DNA from: Malaya genurostris | Lineage: Eukaryota; Arthropoda; Insecta; Diptera; Culicidae | Assembly: GCF_030247185.1 (NCBI RefSeq) | Contig: NC_080570.1 | Coordinates: 8,715,161 to 8,779,160, forward strand | Direction of reading: 5' to 3' | Length of the DNA: 64,000 nucleotides | Shown: piece by piece, positions 34,002-45,128 of the stretch | How positions within the stretch are numbered: the stretch's first letter is position 1 | How the letters are laid out: each line of letters opens with the position of its first letter | Translations under genes and position numbers: made by a program | Notes under the pieces: generated by a model | The model's input: the letters and a program-made list of their open reading frames with translations, nothing else | Databases searched by the model: none | Told to the model about the DNA's origin: nothing

Positions 34002-34194
34002 TAGCGACTCGAATAGGGAGAGTGAATATGCGCGCAGCACTTTGTTCGCTAGTCGAAAAATTCCAAAATTTTACCTTCTGATAAGGCCTGTGCATAAAAA
34101 TAATATTTTTAGGAAGCATATTGAATTCATAGTGAGCCGCTTCTCGATGTTCATCATCTTCCGTGACCGACTTGAATAGGGAGAGTGGAAATGC

Positions 34195-35940
34195 GAGATT
34201 TTTTTGGTACCATCGATTCATTAAAAACATCCACCATAATCAAATTTTTCTTAATTTCCAAAGCTCTGCTCGAATTCTTGACCACCCTAGCGAGACCCCC
34301 ACGAGTTCGGCACGTACACGATCGATTATGATTTGTACCGGCGGCTCAAGCTCGTTACGGGGTCGCCTACTGTCATGCTTTTTTTGTTGTTTTTTTTTTT
34401 GTTCGTTTTATTTTCGGAAGGACCCCCAACCAAATAAGGAATGTTTTGCATAATAATTCAATTAATACTTGATTGAGAGTAAGAAGCAAATGAACGAACG
34501 AACGAACGAATGAACACGAAGCACACACACACACGGTAGAGCCGCCGAGCAACAGTTCTTTTGTTGTGCAGCGGCGCGCGATGCTCGAAAGGCACGAACA
34601 ATTGAATTAGGCAATACGTGTGATGCAAGAATTGTGTCGCCAAAAGTGGCTTGACAATCGGTCGGCGTTCGTCGCATTGTCACACATGGTGCGTGGACGA
34701 GAGCAAGAGGGGGGAACAAAAGAGCAAAAAAAAAAAAAGAAGCAGAAGAAAGAAGCGATTCTTCGAAAACCGTCTCCCGAATCGAGAGTTCCAAAATCGG
34801 ACCAGAAACGAGATCGAGTCCGATAATTTATGACGATGACCTTTTGCTGCCATCTTTTCTCTGCTGCTGCGTTTTCGCTTCGTTCTTGTTCTTCGATTCC
34901 GAACTAGGAATAGGTCTTCGCGGTTCGCTGCTAGCAAGCAACGCGACTTAACAGGAGATATAGCGAAAAAAAAAGCGGTCAGGCGGGGTGGTCTGTAATT
35001 AGCGATTATTTTTCTTCTTTTTGGACGAACGTTCGAACGTTCAAGGCTAAGAGAGCCGACCGGCCTCCTCTATTTGTGGACTAGTTTTAATTAACCGACC
35101 GACCACGGATCGAACGACGAGCTATTTTTGACGAGCGCGAATGGAAGAAAAAAGTTGATGATTTTTGTGGGCCGGTTTGCTTGCTTGCTGCGAAATCGGA
35201 GACGATTTTGAAGCTTCTCGAGCAATTTACTGAGCACAGTTTAACCAGTTTGCATTTTTTTTTGTGTTTCATAGGAACAACTGGCAACTGTCGGAAAAAA
35301 ATTATGGTGGTCTAGTGACCCTGAACGGGACCCATCATCTTCTGTCAAACTTGTCAGCAGCAGCAGCAAAAAAAAGGTTTCCTTCAGGGAAATCCTATGG
35401 CTAATTTTCGAATAGTTAAGATTTTATCTATTCACAATTCCTACATCGGACAGCCATCCAATTAGGCTCCGGCAACCGCAACCCGAACCGGCTTCGCGAG
35501 TGGATCCTATTTCAAAAGAAGCCGCCTCGAGCCTCGATGATGTTCTAGAACTGGGGAACAGAAAACGTTTTGAATAAGCGAGGAAGGAAAAAAACACACA
35601 CACACACAACCCCATCGTGCAAAAAGGGTTGACTTGGGCCAAGGTTACCGGCAGCCACTCTCGGAAAGTTCTCCTTCCTAGAAGTAGCGCTCTAGCAGCC
35701 GCAAACCGAGGAGGTTCTCATGAATGGTTCCCATTGTTACAGACGTCGCAGCCGCCACGGAATAGTTCCAAACACTGGCAGGCAGCACGTGTTTTTTGCT
35801 TCTTCGACTGGATCGTTTTGTTCGGGTTTCAATCGTAAAACACATCAGCAGGCTGATAATCGCGCGACTACTTACGGATCGGTGGTAGTGCCATACTGGT
35901 AGTGCTGGCCCGGTGTCTCACAGGAGGAGGATCACGCAAA
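34195..35940. other. Unassigned mixed-composition DNA
   Basis: Contains an AACG/CGAA tetranucleotide run at 34493-34513 and several A-rich runs. Open frames on both strands are short and low in complexity. Repeat content is lower than on the left. No supported feature. Confidence 0.35.
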
Positions 35941-35960
35941 AACCTTGACGGTTTTGTGGC

Positions 35961-35998
35961 GTTGCTTACCTGCGAAATAAAGACAGAGAGAAAAAAAC
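35961..35998 (-). promoter_or_regulatory. Candidate recursive (zero-exon) splice site, minus strand
   Basis: On the minus strand a long pyrimidine tract, TTTTTTTCTCTCTGTC then TTTATTTCGC, ends in AG directly followed by GTAAGC, with the junction between 35970 and 35969. A 3' splice site abutting a 5' splice site is the signature of ratcheting points in long Drosophila introns. It lies on the same strand as the exon at 8089-8185, about 28 kb upstream of it. Confidence 0.45.
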
Positions 35999-36000
35999 CA

Positions 36001-36908
36001 TCCATTAATCGGACGGTTCAGTGCGGTGCTGCTGCTGCTGCTATGCATTAACCAGCATAATCGCAGTTGAACATCACAGGCGGAAACGATTTTTCGTTGG
36101 ATGGGTTTGTGGTACGAAGGTCAAACGTTTCTAGGGGTGAAATCCACGAAGCTAACGCCAATTGACAACCTGAATTCTCACAATTAATTTTATCGTTCCT
36201 ACAGTTATCGCGTACAACGAAACGAATGGAAAACCATCACCGGAAACTAGTTCCAAATTAGTCAATTAGCGCACCGCGACATCACTGTGCACTCTGCACC
36301 CTCCGCTTGTGCTTTTTTTTATCGGATAACGGTCAGCTTTTAGTTTTCACACTTTCCCATCTACCAGCAGTTTTCGGGTCGGTTTTGTTTTGACTTTAGG
36401 TAAACTAGGATCCTTTTTTTTTGGAACCTGCAGCGGGTCAACTGAAAAAAGGTGGAAATAAGCCAGAGGCAAACCGGTTCCCGCATTTGAACAGCATACT
36501 CGGTTGCGTTGTAGTCCGGAAAAGTCGAATGAAATGCCGAAATTATCGAGATAATTAAACAACTGCGCGACATAATTGTGTAGCAGAGCGCAAGTTTTAA
36601 CGAAAAAAAAACGACTGTATACTTCTAAAATGCTTAGTGTTACTTTGAAAGTATATTACAAAATTAAGAACTGTTAAGTAAATCCATTCAATTGCTTGCT
36701 CGAAATGTGTGAATTGAAAATTGATACAAATTCACAAAATATTTTTATCAGTGTAGGAGAATCTACTCAAGATTTCATACACAATTTCGCAAATCCGCAT
36801 AGAGAAACACCGAAAAACTTAAGAAAACCTTAATAAATACCGGAATGGTTTGAGAAATCCGCAACAAAAACTAAAAACCAAAAACTGAAGACTAAAAACT
36901 AAAAATCC
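36001..36908. other. Unassigned DNA grading into A-rich flank of the 8-mer array
   Basis: Includes a CTG run at about 36028-36042 and, at 36625-36757, the right part of a TA-MITE related to 1033-1317. From 36870 the sequence becomes AACCAAAAACTGAAGACT-like, grading into the array. Confidence 0.4.
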
Positions 36909-38308
36909 ATAAAATTATAAAACTATAAAACTATAAAACTATAAAACTATAAAACTATAAAACTATAAAACTATAAAACTATAAAACTATAAAACTATAA
37001 AACTATAAAACTATAAAACTATAAAACTATAAAACTATAAAACTATAAAACTATAAAACTATAAAACTATAAAACTATAAAACTATAAAACTATAAAACT
37101 ATAAAACTATAAAACTATAAAACTATAAAACTATAAAACTATAAAACTATAAAACTATAAAACTATAAAACTATAAAACTATAAAACTATAAAACTATAA
37201 AACTATAAAACTATAAAACTATAAAACTATAAAACTATAAAACTATAAAACTATAAAACTATAAAACTATAAAACTATAAAACTATAAAACTATAAAACT
37301 ATAAAACTATAAAACTATAAAACTATAAAACTATAAAACTATAAAACTATAAAACTATAAAACTATAAAACTATAAAACTATAAAACTATAAAACTATAA
37401 AACTATAAAACTATAAAACTATAAAACTATAAAACTATAAAACTATAAAACTATAAAACTATAAAACTATAAAACTATAAAACTATAAAACTATAAAACT
37501 ATAAAACTATAAAACTATAAAACTATAAAACTATAAAACTATAAAACTATAAAACTATAAAACTATAAAACTATAAAACTATAAAACTATAAAACTATAA
37601 AACTATAAAACTATAAAACTATAAAACTATAAAACTATAAAACTATAAAACTATAAAACTATAAAACTATAAAACTATAAAACTATAAAACTATAAAACT
37701 ATAAAACTATAAAACTATAAAACTATAAAACTATAAAACTATAAAACTATAAAACTATAAAACTATAAAACTATAAAACTATAAAACTATAAAACTATAA
37801 AACTATAAAACTATAAAACTATAAAACTATAAAACTATAAAACTATAAAACTATAAAACTATAAAACTATAAAACTATAAAACTATAAAACTATAAAACT
37901 ATAAAACTATAAAACTATAAAACTATAAAACTATAAAACTATAAAACTATAAAACTATAAAACTATAAAACTATAAAACTATAAAACTATAAAACTATAA
38001 AACTATAAAACTATAAAACTATAAAACTATAAAACTATAAAACTATAAAACTATAAAACTATAAAACTATAAAACTATAAAACTATAAAACTATAAAACT
38101 ATAAAACTATAAAACTATAAAACTATAAAACTATAAAACTATAAAACTATAAAACTATAAAACTATAACACTATAAAACTATAAAACTATAAAACTATAA
38201 AACTATAAAACTATAAAACTATAAAACTATAAAACTATAAAACTATAAAACTATAAAACTATAAAACTATGAAACTTTAAAACTATAAAACTATAAAACC
38301 ATAAAACC
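36909..38308. repeat. ~175-copy 8-bp tandem array (CTATAAAA)n
   Basis: About 1.4 kb of the octamer CTATAAAA, essentially perfect. Visible variants are one A-to-C change near 38169, two changes near 38272-38278 and drift at the last few units (ATAAAACC). Both flanks hold related but degenerate AACTAAAAACTAAAG sequence. Such uniformity implies recent expansion or continued correction. The true length may differ if the assembly collapsed the array. Confidence 0.97.
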
Positions 38309-38975
38309 GTAAATTTTAAGATTAAAAGCAAAAGACTTCAATCTAAAAACTAAAGACTAAAAGTTAAAAGCTAAAAAAAAAACAAATTAAAAATGAAACT
38401 TAAACTTAAAACTATAAAACTATAAAAACTAAAATTAAAGATAAAAACTAAAAATGTGAGACAGATAAAATCAATTAAAACACGGAATAAGCGTTAAGAA
38501 AATAGGCTTGGTGTTCAAAAGTAAGATTCGGATAAAGAATACGAATACCAAAAATCAGAATCAATATCAGTCAAAATTTGTTTTAGATTTCCAAAAACAA
38601 AATGCGCGCAATAAAGAAGAAGAATCAAAATTAGAATTAGATATAAAAATGTAGAGTTCGAGTTTAGTATTCCGGAATTCATGCTCCAGCCAAAAATAAG
38701 AAACTAAAATCTGATCCAAGAGTCGGTGCTTATAATTAGAGATCTTCAGGTAAGCATTTTTTCATACCCGAACCGGACCCGAATCCGATCGAAAATAAAA
38801 TACTTTTTACCAGTACCCGACCGGAACCCGAGATTTATTTTTCTTCCAAGCCCGAGCCCGATCATCAAAAAAAAATCTTTACCTTCGGATTCAAGGAATT
38901 GTAAAATCGGTATCCAAAATCAGAGATAGGATTGTCGAATTCTCGAATTACTCGATTATTCAAAAATCGAATTTG
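38309..38975. other. A-rich degenerate flank and unassigned DNA
   Basis: 38309-38460 is degenerate AAAACTAAAGACTAAAAG sequence related to the 8-mer array. After it, AGAATC/AAAATC-rich DNA with repeated CCCGA(C/A)CCGGA(A/C)CC pieces at 38770-38850 shows no coding features. Confidence 0.45.
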
Positions 38976-39130
38976 GGGGACGGATAGAGCGTGATGGGTA
39001 AGTCAATGCCTTCCACGCAGCCCACCTGAGTTCGATTTCCAACCCCGAACATAGAGTCAGCAGGTTTTTCTGACCCGAAGAGGTGACTGACCTTAGGGTT
39101 AATGCTATATAATCGAAACAGAAAAAAAAG
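38976..39130 (+). mobile_element. tRNA-derived SINE (Feilai-like)
   Basis: It opens with GATAGAGCGTGATGGGTAAG (A box) and carries GAGTTCGATTTCCAACCCC (B box), then a body with CTGACCCGAAGAGGTGACTG and a 3' end CTATATAATCGAAACAG followed by A-rich tail. The copies at 63726-63880 and, inverted, 56353-56467 share head and body. The likeness to mosquito tRNA SINEs of the Feilai type is from memory. Confidence 0.8.
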
Positions 39131-40837
39131 GATTTAATTTTCGACCTGAACGATCCAATACTAACCGATTATCAGAATTATTATTCGATTACTTGAATAA
39201 TTGTTCGATTTTTGGAATTATTCGATTAGATTTCGACATCCCTAATAGAGATTGTCGACTTTCGGATTTTTGTTGGGAAAAAATTATTCTCGGTTTCGAG
39301 TCGGGTACGGGAAACATTATTCTAGTTTAGATCGGGTATGGGTAGTGTTTAAAAAATTGTTTACACGACCATCTTTAGCCTAACCAGAGATCTGGAAACA
39401 ATTTCTGATAGTGATCTGGAATGAGACCTCTAAAGCAGAAACTAGAATCCGTTTTCTTCCTGAAATGGATTCAAGTTCACAGGTCAAGAAAAAAATGAGT
39501 TTTAATCCAAAATCAATATCCGAGAGAACGTTGAAAATCACTAAACTTAGAAGTTCTACCCCATGCGGCTTACTTCCAGAAATTTCTATTAATGTATTTT
39601 GGAAATTTCACTTATTACAGCGGATTACTAGATCAGAATTTTTTTGTTATGAGCTTTTAATTTCTGGTCAAAATTTTTTATAGTAAATCATTCCACTACA
39701 GGAATTTTCCGGTTAAAAAAATATAAAATTTCGAATGTCCTGATCTGCTTTTCATCATATCATCACCATCATATTTCATCGGATCGAGCGCTATTTGTTG
39801 AAGTTTTCTTGTTGAATCGAACCAGATCATCATCAACAGTGCATCAGAAATAAATGCCTAACCAATCGAAATTCGTTCAACCAGTAAATCATGTTCTTTT
39901 TTTTTTTTTGTTCGTCCGTTCATTACTGTGAAGAGACCCTTGCGAGAACCGTCACTATCTGCAATCATCAAGCACCCACTAGTCGACGAACAAAGCAAAG
40001 CGCAACCCTCGCTGATTAAATCTATTTTTGTTCTGTATTATTATTATTATTATTACTACTACAACCATCACTATTCAGCAGCCGTAATTATTTATCCGGC
40101 GAAGAATGGGCCTCAAGTGAAGACAATTGGCGGTCGTCGAAAGAAGAAGAAGCAGCAAAGAAACATACGAAAAAAAAAAACAAAACCTGATCGAATTCCT
40201 TACTTCTTTGTTCCTACTACTACGGATACGGAAGGGGGTGGGGGTTTAGTCGAGGAAGGCGACCATCCAGTAATCGGTTTTTAATAAATTACCAAAGCGC
40301 AGCGGGGGAGTCGGGGGCGCCTGGCCTGGTTCGAATTCAATTTGTTTCCGATTATTGTCATTATCACCACCAACAGCGCGCTGCAAAATTATTCGAACCA
40401 GAACGAAATGTAGAAAGGAAGAAAAAAAAACACACAAAACTGGTTGCTGTTGAAAAATGTTGATAAAGGGAGATTAACTCATTTGCATATTGATTGTGTG
40501 TTTTTTTCTCTCTCGGTGTTGTTATTGGTTCCAGGGAAACGCCTCTGGAAGTGAAAGTTGTTCGGGTGTAACCGCGTTCTTACCGGATTATTGATGATGC
40601 AGCGGAACGATTGGTTTTCGTTAAGACCAAAAAAAATCACACCTGGGCTTGTGGTTCAGATAATACGCCGGTTGTTCGACAAATTAGTTACCGTGGGTTC
40701 GAGGTCCGGTCAAATGATTTCTATTACCAAGTACTTTTGCATTTTCTTACTTTGCTTCATTCAATCGATGACATTAAAGCTTATCCCCTCCGTGAAAACA
40801 ATGTAACCATTTCATTATGATATACACGAACATTTTT
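39131..40837. other. Unassigned DNA
   Basis: AT-rich to 39900, with repeated ATTCGATTA/TTATTCGATT pieces at 39170-39240. From 39900 it is mixed, with an ATT/TTA run at about 40037-40059. No exon or RNA gene is supported; the 118-residue plus frame at 39928 is dominated by the trinucleotide run and A-rich sequence. Confidence 0.35.
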
Positions 40838-41230
40838 TTTAATCTCGGTGAACTGAATCGAATGGTACGTGGCACTTGAACTTTTTGGATTCGATTGAGT
40901 GGTGTGTTTTTTAAGCGTTTTCGCCTTTCTTTATAGAAATGTAATGAAATTGCTAGAAAAACCGGCTTCCCGACGAAGTCTCGGAGACCCATAGTGTTAC
41001 ATACCAATCGACTCAGTTCGACGAGATCGGAAAATGTCTGTGTGCACCTTTCAATCGCACAATTTTCTCTAAGATGGCTGAACCGATTTTAACAAGCTTG
41101 GGCTCGTTTGAAAGCTTTAATCGGGCTATTGATCAAGTTCGAAGATCTACTGGCTGTGATTTCCGGTTCCGGAGATATAATGGTATAAGTGACATAACCG
41201 GCAAATCCCAGTGTTTTACAATGCAAAAAA
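40838..41230. mobile_element. Two head-to-head ends of the element nested in the mariner
   Basis: At 40845-40930 the plus strand reads GGTGAACTGAATCGAATGGT, then TTTTTTAAGCG and CGCCTTTC, homologous to the 3' end of the 2091-3661 insert. From about 41230 back to 40925 the minus strand shows the same end with a longer stretch (CGAACTGAGTCGATTGGTAT, then TTTCTATAAAGAAAGGCG). The two copies meet at a shared ATAGAAA/TTTCTAT terminus. Confidence 0.6.
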
Positions 41231-43479
41231 TTTATTTCTAAGGAACGAAAGAATCATATTCGAAAGAATTACACTCATTTGAAAGCTACTACCAGGTTAT
41301 TTGATAAAATCACAATACTAATATCCAAAGATAGAATCTCACGAATGTTTCAATGAGACTATTTCAATAGTAAGAGAAAGCGCCTTATCGCACCATTAGG
41401 TCGATGAAGATTTATTGAAAAGTGGCTTTTTGGTCAAGTGTTGCTTTACAAAATATTAATTTTGCGTTAAAGGCCGACGTTTCGAAGGAATATGTCTTCC
41501 TCTTCAAGTTGTCGTAGTCGTTTGGCCCTGAAGATGAAACGTATTCCTTTGAAACGTCGGTCTTTAACGAACGAGGTTCGAATATAGATATTTAATCCGG
41601 ACACCGATTCAGAGTTTTGATTTATAGCACGATCGTGAGTCCAGTAAAATTTCCAGTAGTAATTTGGATGAGAAGAAATGAGCCTAATAAACTAACTTAT
41701 ACTAACTAACTATACTACGAAATACGATTTTAAGCAACTCCCTGCCAAACCGCTTTTCCCCATCCATCAGCGGAAAGTAGGTCATCATCAGTAGTTCCCC
41801 CCCCCCTCCCCTTGCTCACTCCACGATGACTCAATTGGATCGCAGACACCCCAACAACATCAACAATAAATGCAAACAATAAATCAATCCGGGGCCAGAA
41901 CCGATCTTATCGTGCAGGGGCAGGTCGGTGCCGTTTTCCAAGCGTAACACCTTCGGCACAAATGTCCAATGCCGCGATCGGCCGCGCACTAATTGCCCTC
42001 CATCTCCTTTCCCGGTCGGCGGCCACTGGTGACTAATAGCAGCCCCGGAGTCGGAACCGCAGCTGTAAATATCAACACTATTGCTGCTGCTGCTGCTGCT
42101 TCTGCACGATAGCAGCCGGTCACGAGCGCGCAGAAGCGTTACAATTAATTTTTGAATTAATTGAAAACGATCCGGAGCAATTGACACGCTGGACGGATGG
42201 AAGGGTTAGCGGACGAAGATGGGGTGCTGGTAAGCAATTAAACAGCGACACACACAAACAAGCTCACGCGGACTCATTAGGTTGTAATTTATGCTAATTT
42301 TGACTGACCGGTGCTGCTGGTGGAGGTTGCAATTTCACTGCACGATGCTGCTGTTGCTGCTGCTCAATTGTTGTGCAAGTTGTAAAAATTTTCTGGTTCA
42401 CCTGTCGGCGGGAAGTTGGTTGTAAAATTTGGCAGTTTGTTTTTGGTTCCGTGAAAGCGGAATTCGAACAACGGATAACGATCATACTGTATATTTTATT
42501 TGATAATTTATTGAGCTAATTTACCGAACAGGAATTTGTTTCCAGGAAATGAGTGAACAGTGGCCATAAACATTTTGTATACTTTATATAACTACTTTTT
42601 GGCATTCTCTATAGGCAGTGGAAAAATTTAGCTTCACTTAAGTAAATTTTAGGTTATTTTTTCATTCAATTTCAAGATGGATTAAAAGCAGCAGTTGATT
42701 GCGACTTGAGTGGCTAATGACTCATTATTTCATCCTCACAGATCATTCGAACAGAATCGAAGATATTCGCTCAAACAGGATCAACAGGAACTGCTTGTTC
42801 TTTTTGCTTGGCGAACGATTTGCCGTATAATAATTGTCAAATCACAATAGTTTGTACGCTCCAGGCAATGAGAGAGTTGACAATTTAGCCAAGTGTGGTG
42901 CTTTCGAGGGTGAGATTTAATAACGACTGATTTAATTCATTCCGCATCAAAGGAAGATTATTTAACGTCCCAGTTCGTGATATTCTACCACTGAAAAATG
43001 AATTTCATGAAGAAAATTGAAGCTTGTAATTTTTAGTCATAAGCCCATCATAGATTTCCGTGATGTTAGCCAATAGATGTACAATTGATTTTCATGTAAA
43101 AGAAAGACAAAAAGCAAACAAACCAATATCAATTTGTGAGACCATTACCCGAGTTCTTTGAAATATCTAAATATATTTGAAAACAGATACTTTCAGGAGA
43201 AAGACCATTCTGAGCAAATTTATTTTTTCACTCGTAGAATCACATTGTAATGTTTAGATGTCTTTTTTTAAATCAAAATATTGAAACTTTGCAAATGTTT
43301 ATAAATTGTTAGTTGTAACCTTTTTAATTTTTTTCAATTGACTATAATCAAATTAATTTTGAATGTACTGTAGGTCAAAGTTTACCATAAAATCATTTAA
43401 AATAAAGTATTTTTTCTAGTTTATCGGTGATTTTATTTTTTCCATTCTCGAAAAAATATTTGCCTTTTTCATTAGTGTA
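41231..43479. other. Unassigned DNA
   Basis: At 41495-41565 a TCTTC(C)TCTTCAAG / CCTGAAGATGAAACG pair forms an imperfect inverted repeat with flanking GACGTTTCGAAGGAAT / ATTCCTTTGAAACGTC. CTG runs occur at 42077-42095 and 42345-42365. 41730-42500 is GC-richer. No exon is supported. Confidence 0.35.
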
Positions 43480-44985
43480 CATCAAGTTTTTTTACGTATC
43501 GCATAAAAAATCGCCTAACTTCGGAAATTAGCATAAAAAAGCGTAACATAGAAAATTCGAATTGAAAAATAAACGCAAACTATGGAGAAACATTTCATTG
43601 CCAAATGTCTTAAACATCTTAATAAATGTTTTTTTTTCAAAATATCAACTTTGGGATTAATTTTATTTAATTTAATTTCAAAAAACTAAAAATAATTTGT
43701 TATGTCAAATGTTTTAAAAATTCATGAAACGTCATAGACGTGGGTTATCTTAAAAAAGAATTTTTAAATCCCTTCGAATTTAGTGCATTTCTAAAACGAA
43801 GCATGCACATTTCGAAAATTTATGTGAAAATTCGCATAACAAAAACCGCATTGTTTTGAAAATTGGCATGAAATAATCGTATAAAAACCACATAATAACA
43901 GACTTGAGTGTATATTTCTTTTTTGAGTTCCCCATAATTGTGAAAATTCGCATGAAAAACTTTGAAAATTCGCATAAAATATGGCAAGAATAAAAATTTT
44001 CACGAAACAGTCACATGAAAACCGTTTAAAAAATTCCTTTAGAAATAACTTGACTGTATATCTTTTCAGATTTCCCCATAACTTAGAAAATTTGCATGAA
44101 AAAATTTCAAAACTTTGAAAATTTGCATAAAAAAAACTGCAAAACTTTAAAACCCACAAGACTGAAAATTTGCATGAGAAAGTGGCATAAGATCGTTTAA
44201 AATCCACATAAAAAAGACTCGATTGTATATCTTTCTGGAGTTCTCCATAACTTTCAAAATTTGCATGAAAAATTGCGTAAAAACCGCAAAACTGAAAATT
44301 GACATAAAATATCACTAGATTGAAAATTTGCATGAAAATCGTTTAAAAAACCACATAAAAAAGAGACTTGAGTGTATATCTTTTTAGAGTTCCCTGTAAC
44401 TTAAATAATTTACACGAAAAATCCGCTAAATTTTGAAAATTTGTGTAAAAAAATCGAAAATTTTGAAAATTTGCCTGAAAACCGTTGAAAACAACTACAA
44501 AAAAGAGACTTAGGTGTATATCTTTTTAGAGTACTCAATAACTTTAAAAATTCGCATTAAATTTCACGTTTAAAATTGGCATGAAAAAAACGTACAACCT
44601 TTGAAAATTCATATAAAAAGTCCCAAGACTAGAAATTTACATGAAAAAGATGCATAAAAATCGTTTGAGAACCACATAAAAAGAGCCTTTAATATATACA
44701 TTGTAAAAGTTCTCCATAACCTTAAAAATTCGCACGAAAAATTGAGTAAAAATCTGCAAAACTTTAAAAACGTACATAAAAATCTTGTGTTTATTTTTAT
44801 GTACGTTTTTAAAGTTTTGCAGATTTTTACGCAATTTTTCGTGCGAATTTTTAAGGTTATGGAGAACTTTTAAAAAAAATGTTGAATTGAAAAGTCGTAT
44901 AAAAACCACCACTGAAAATGTTGCATTGAAAAGTCGTATAAAAACCACCACAGAAGCGAATTGAGTGTATACTTTTTTAGAGTAC
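43480..44985. repeat. MITE-derived tandem array, ~150-bp units
   Basis: Units start with GACTTGAGTGTATATCTTTT followed by (A)GAGTT(C/T)CC(C/A)TAACTT(T)GAAAATT(T)GCATGAAAA. Starts lie near 43904, 44050, 44214, 44365, 44507 and 44680, and the array is closed by a degenerate half-unit. GACTTGAGTGTA is the terminus of the dispersed MITE family, so the array looks like head-to-tail amplification across a MITE end. Confidence 0.75.
44704..44872. repeat. Near-perfect 80-bp palindrome with 9-nt spacer
   Basis: Arms 44704-44783 and 44793-44872 are complementary at 79 of 80 positions (one A/C difference in TTGAGTAAA versus TTGCGTAAA). The surrounding array units differ from one another far more than these arms do, so the inversion is recent or maintained. 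Confidence 0.95.
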
Positions 44986-45128
44986 ACTGAGGTCTTTTTT
45001 ATTCCGTTGCGACTGTGACTTTTTTATGCGAAGTTTCAGAGTTTTTTTATGCGAATTTTCAGAGTTATGCAGTTTTTTTCATTCGGTTTTTTATGCGGTA
45101 CGTAAACTCGCATAAAAAAAAGACTTGC
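44983..45128. mobile_element. MITE of the TACACTGAGGTC family, right end decayed
   Basis: It starts TACACTGAGGTCTTTTTTAT and contains TATGCGAA(G/T)TTTCAGAGTT and TTATGCGGTACGTAAACTCG. It ends AAAAAAAAGACTTGCTAAGG, where AGACTTCAGTGTA is expected. Confidence 0.75.

Larger units (their letters stand above)
30064..34194 (+). repeat. Satellite array with an ultra-conserved ~29-nt core (tapiR-like piRNA locus candidate)
   Basis: About 18 copies of a core are present. Its commonest form is TCCGACTTGAAC directly followed by AGGGAGAGTGAAAATGC. Core starts: 30064, 30368, 30751, 30845, 31159, 31322, 31423, 31618, 31860, 32179, 32489, 33214, 33372, 33488, 33611, 33750, 34003 and 34166. Length is 29 nt in almost every copy, and AGGGAGAGTG(A/G)AAATGC is nearly invariant, whereas spacing runs from 93 to 725 bp and spacers are badly diverged. 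A weaker second block, (G)CTAGTCGACGAATC or its drift GCTAGCTGATGAATGA, follows most cores by about 10 nt. Most cores begin with T on this strand, as piRNAs begin with U. Culicine mosquitoes are known to have an old conserved satellite that makes the trans-acting piRNAs tapiR1 and tapiR2; equating this array with it is inference from architecture and was not checked against the published sequence. Confidence 0.75.

Noticed and set aside
36909..38308. Telomeric or CRISPR-like array
   Set aside because: The 8-mer is neither a telomere repeat nor separated by unique spacers; it is a simple tandem repeat.
43791..44333. 180-residue minus-strand frame (Phe/Tyr/Cys-rich)
   Set aside because: It follows the ~150-bp MITE-derived tandem units exactly; a repeat artefact.
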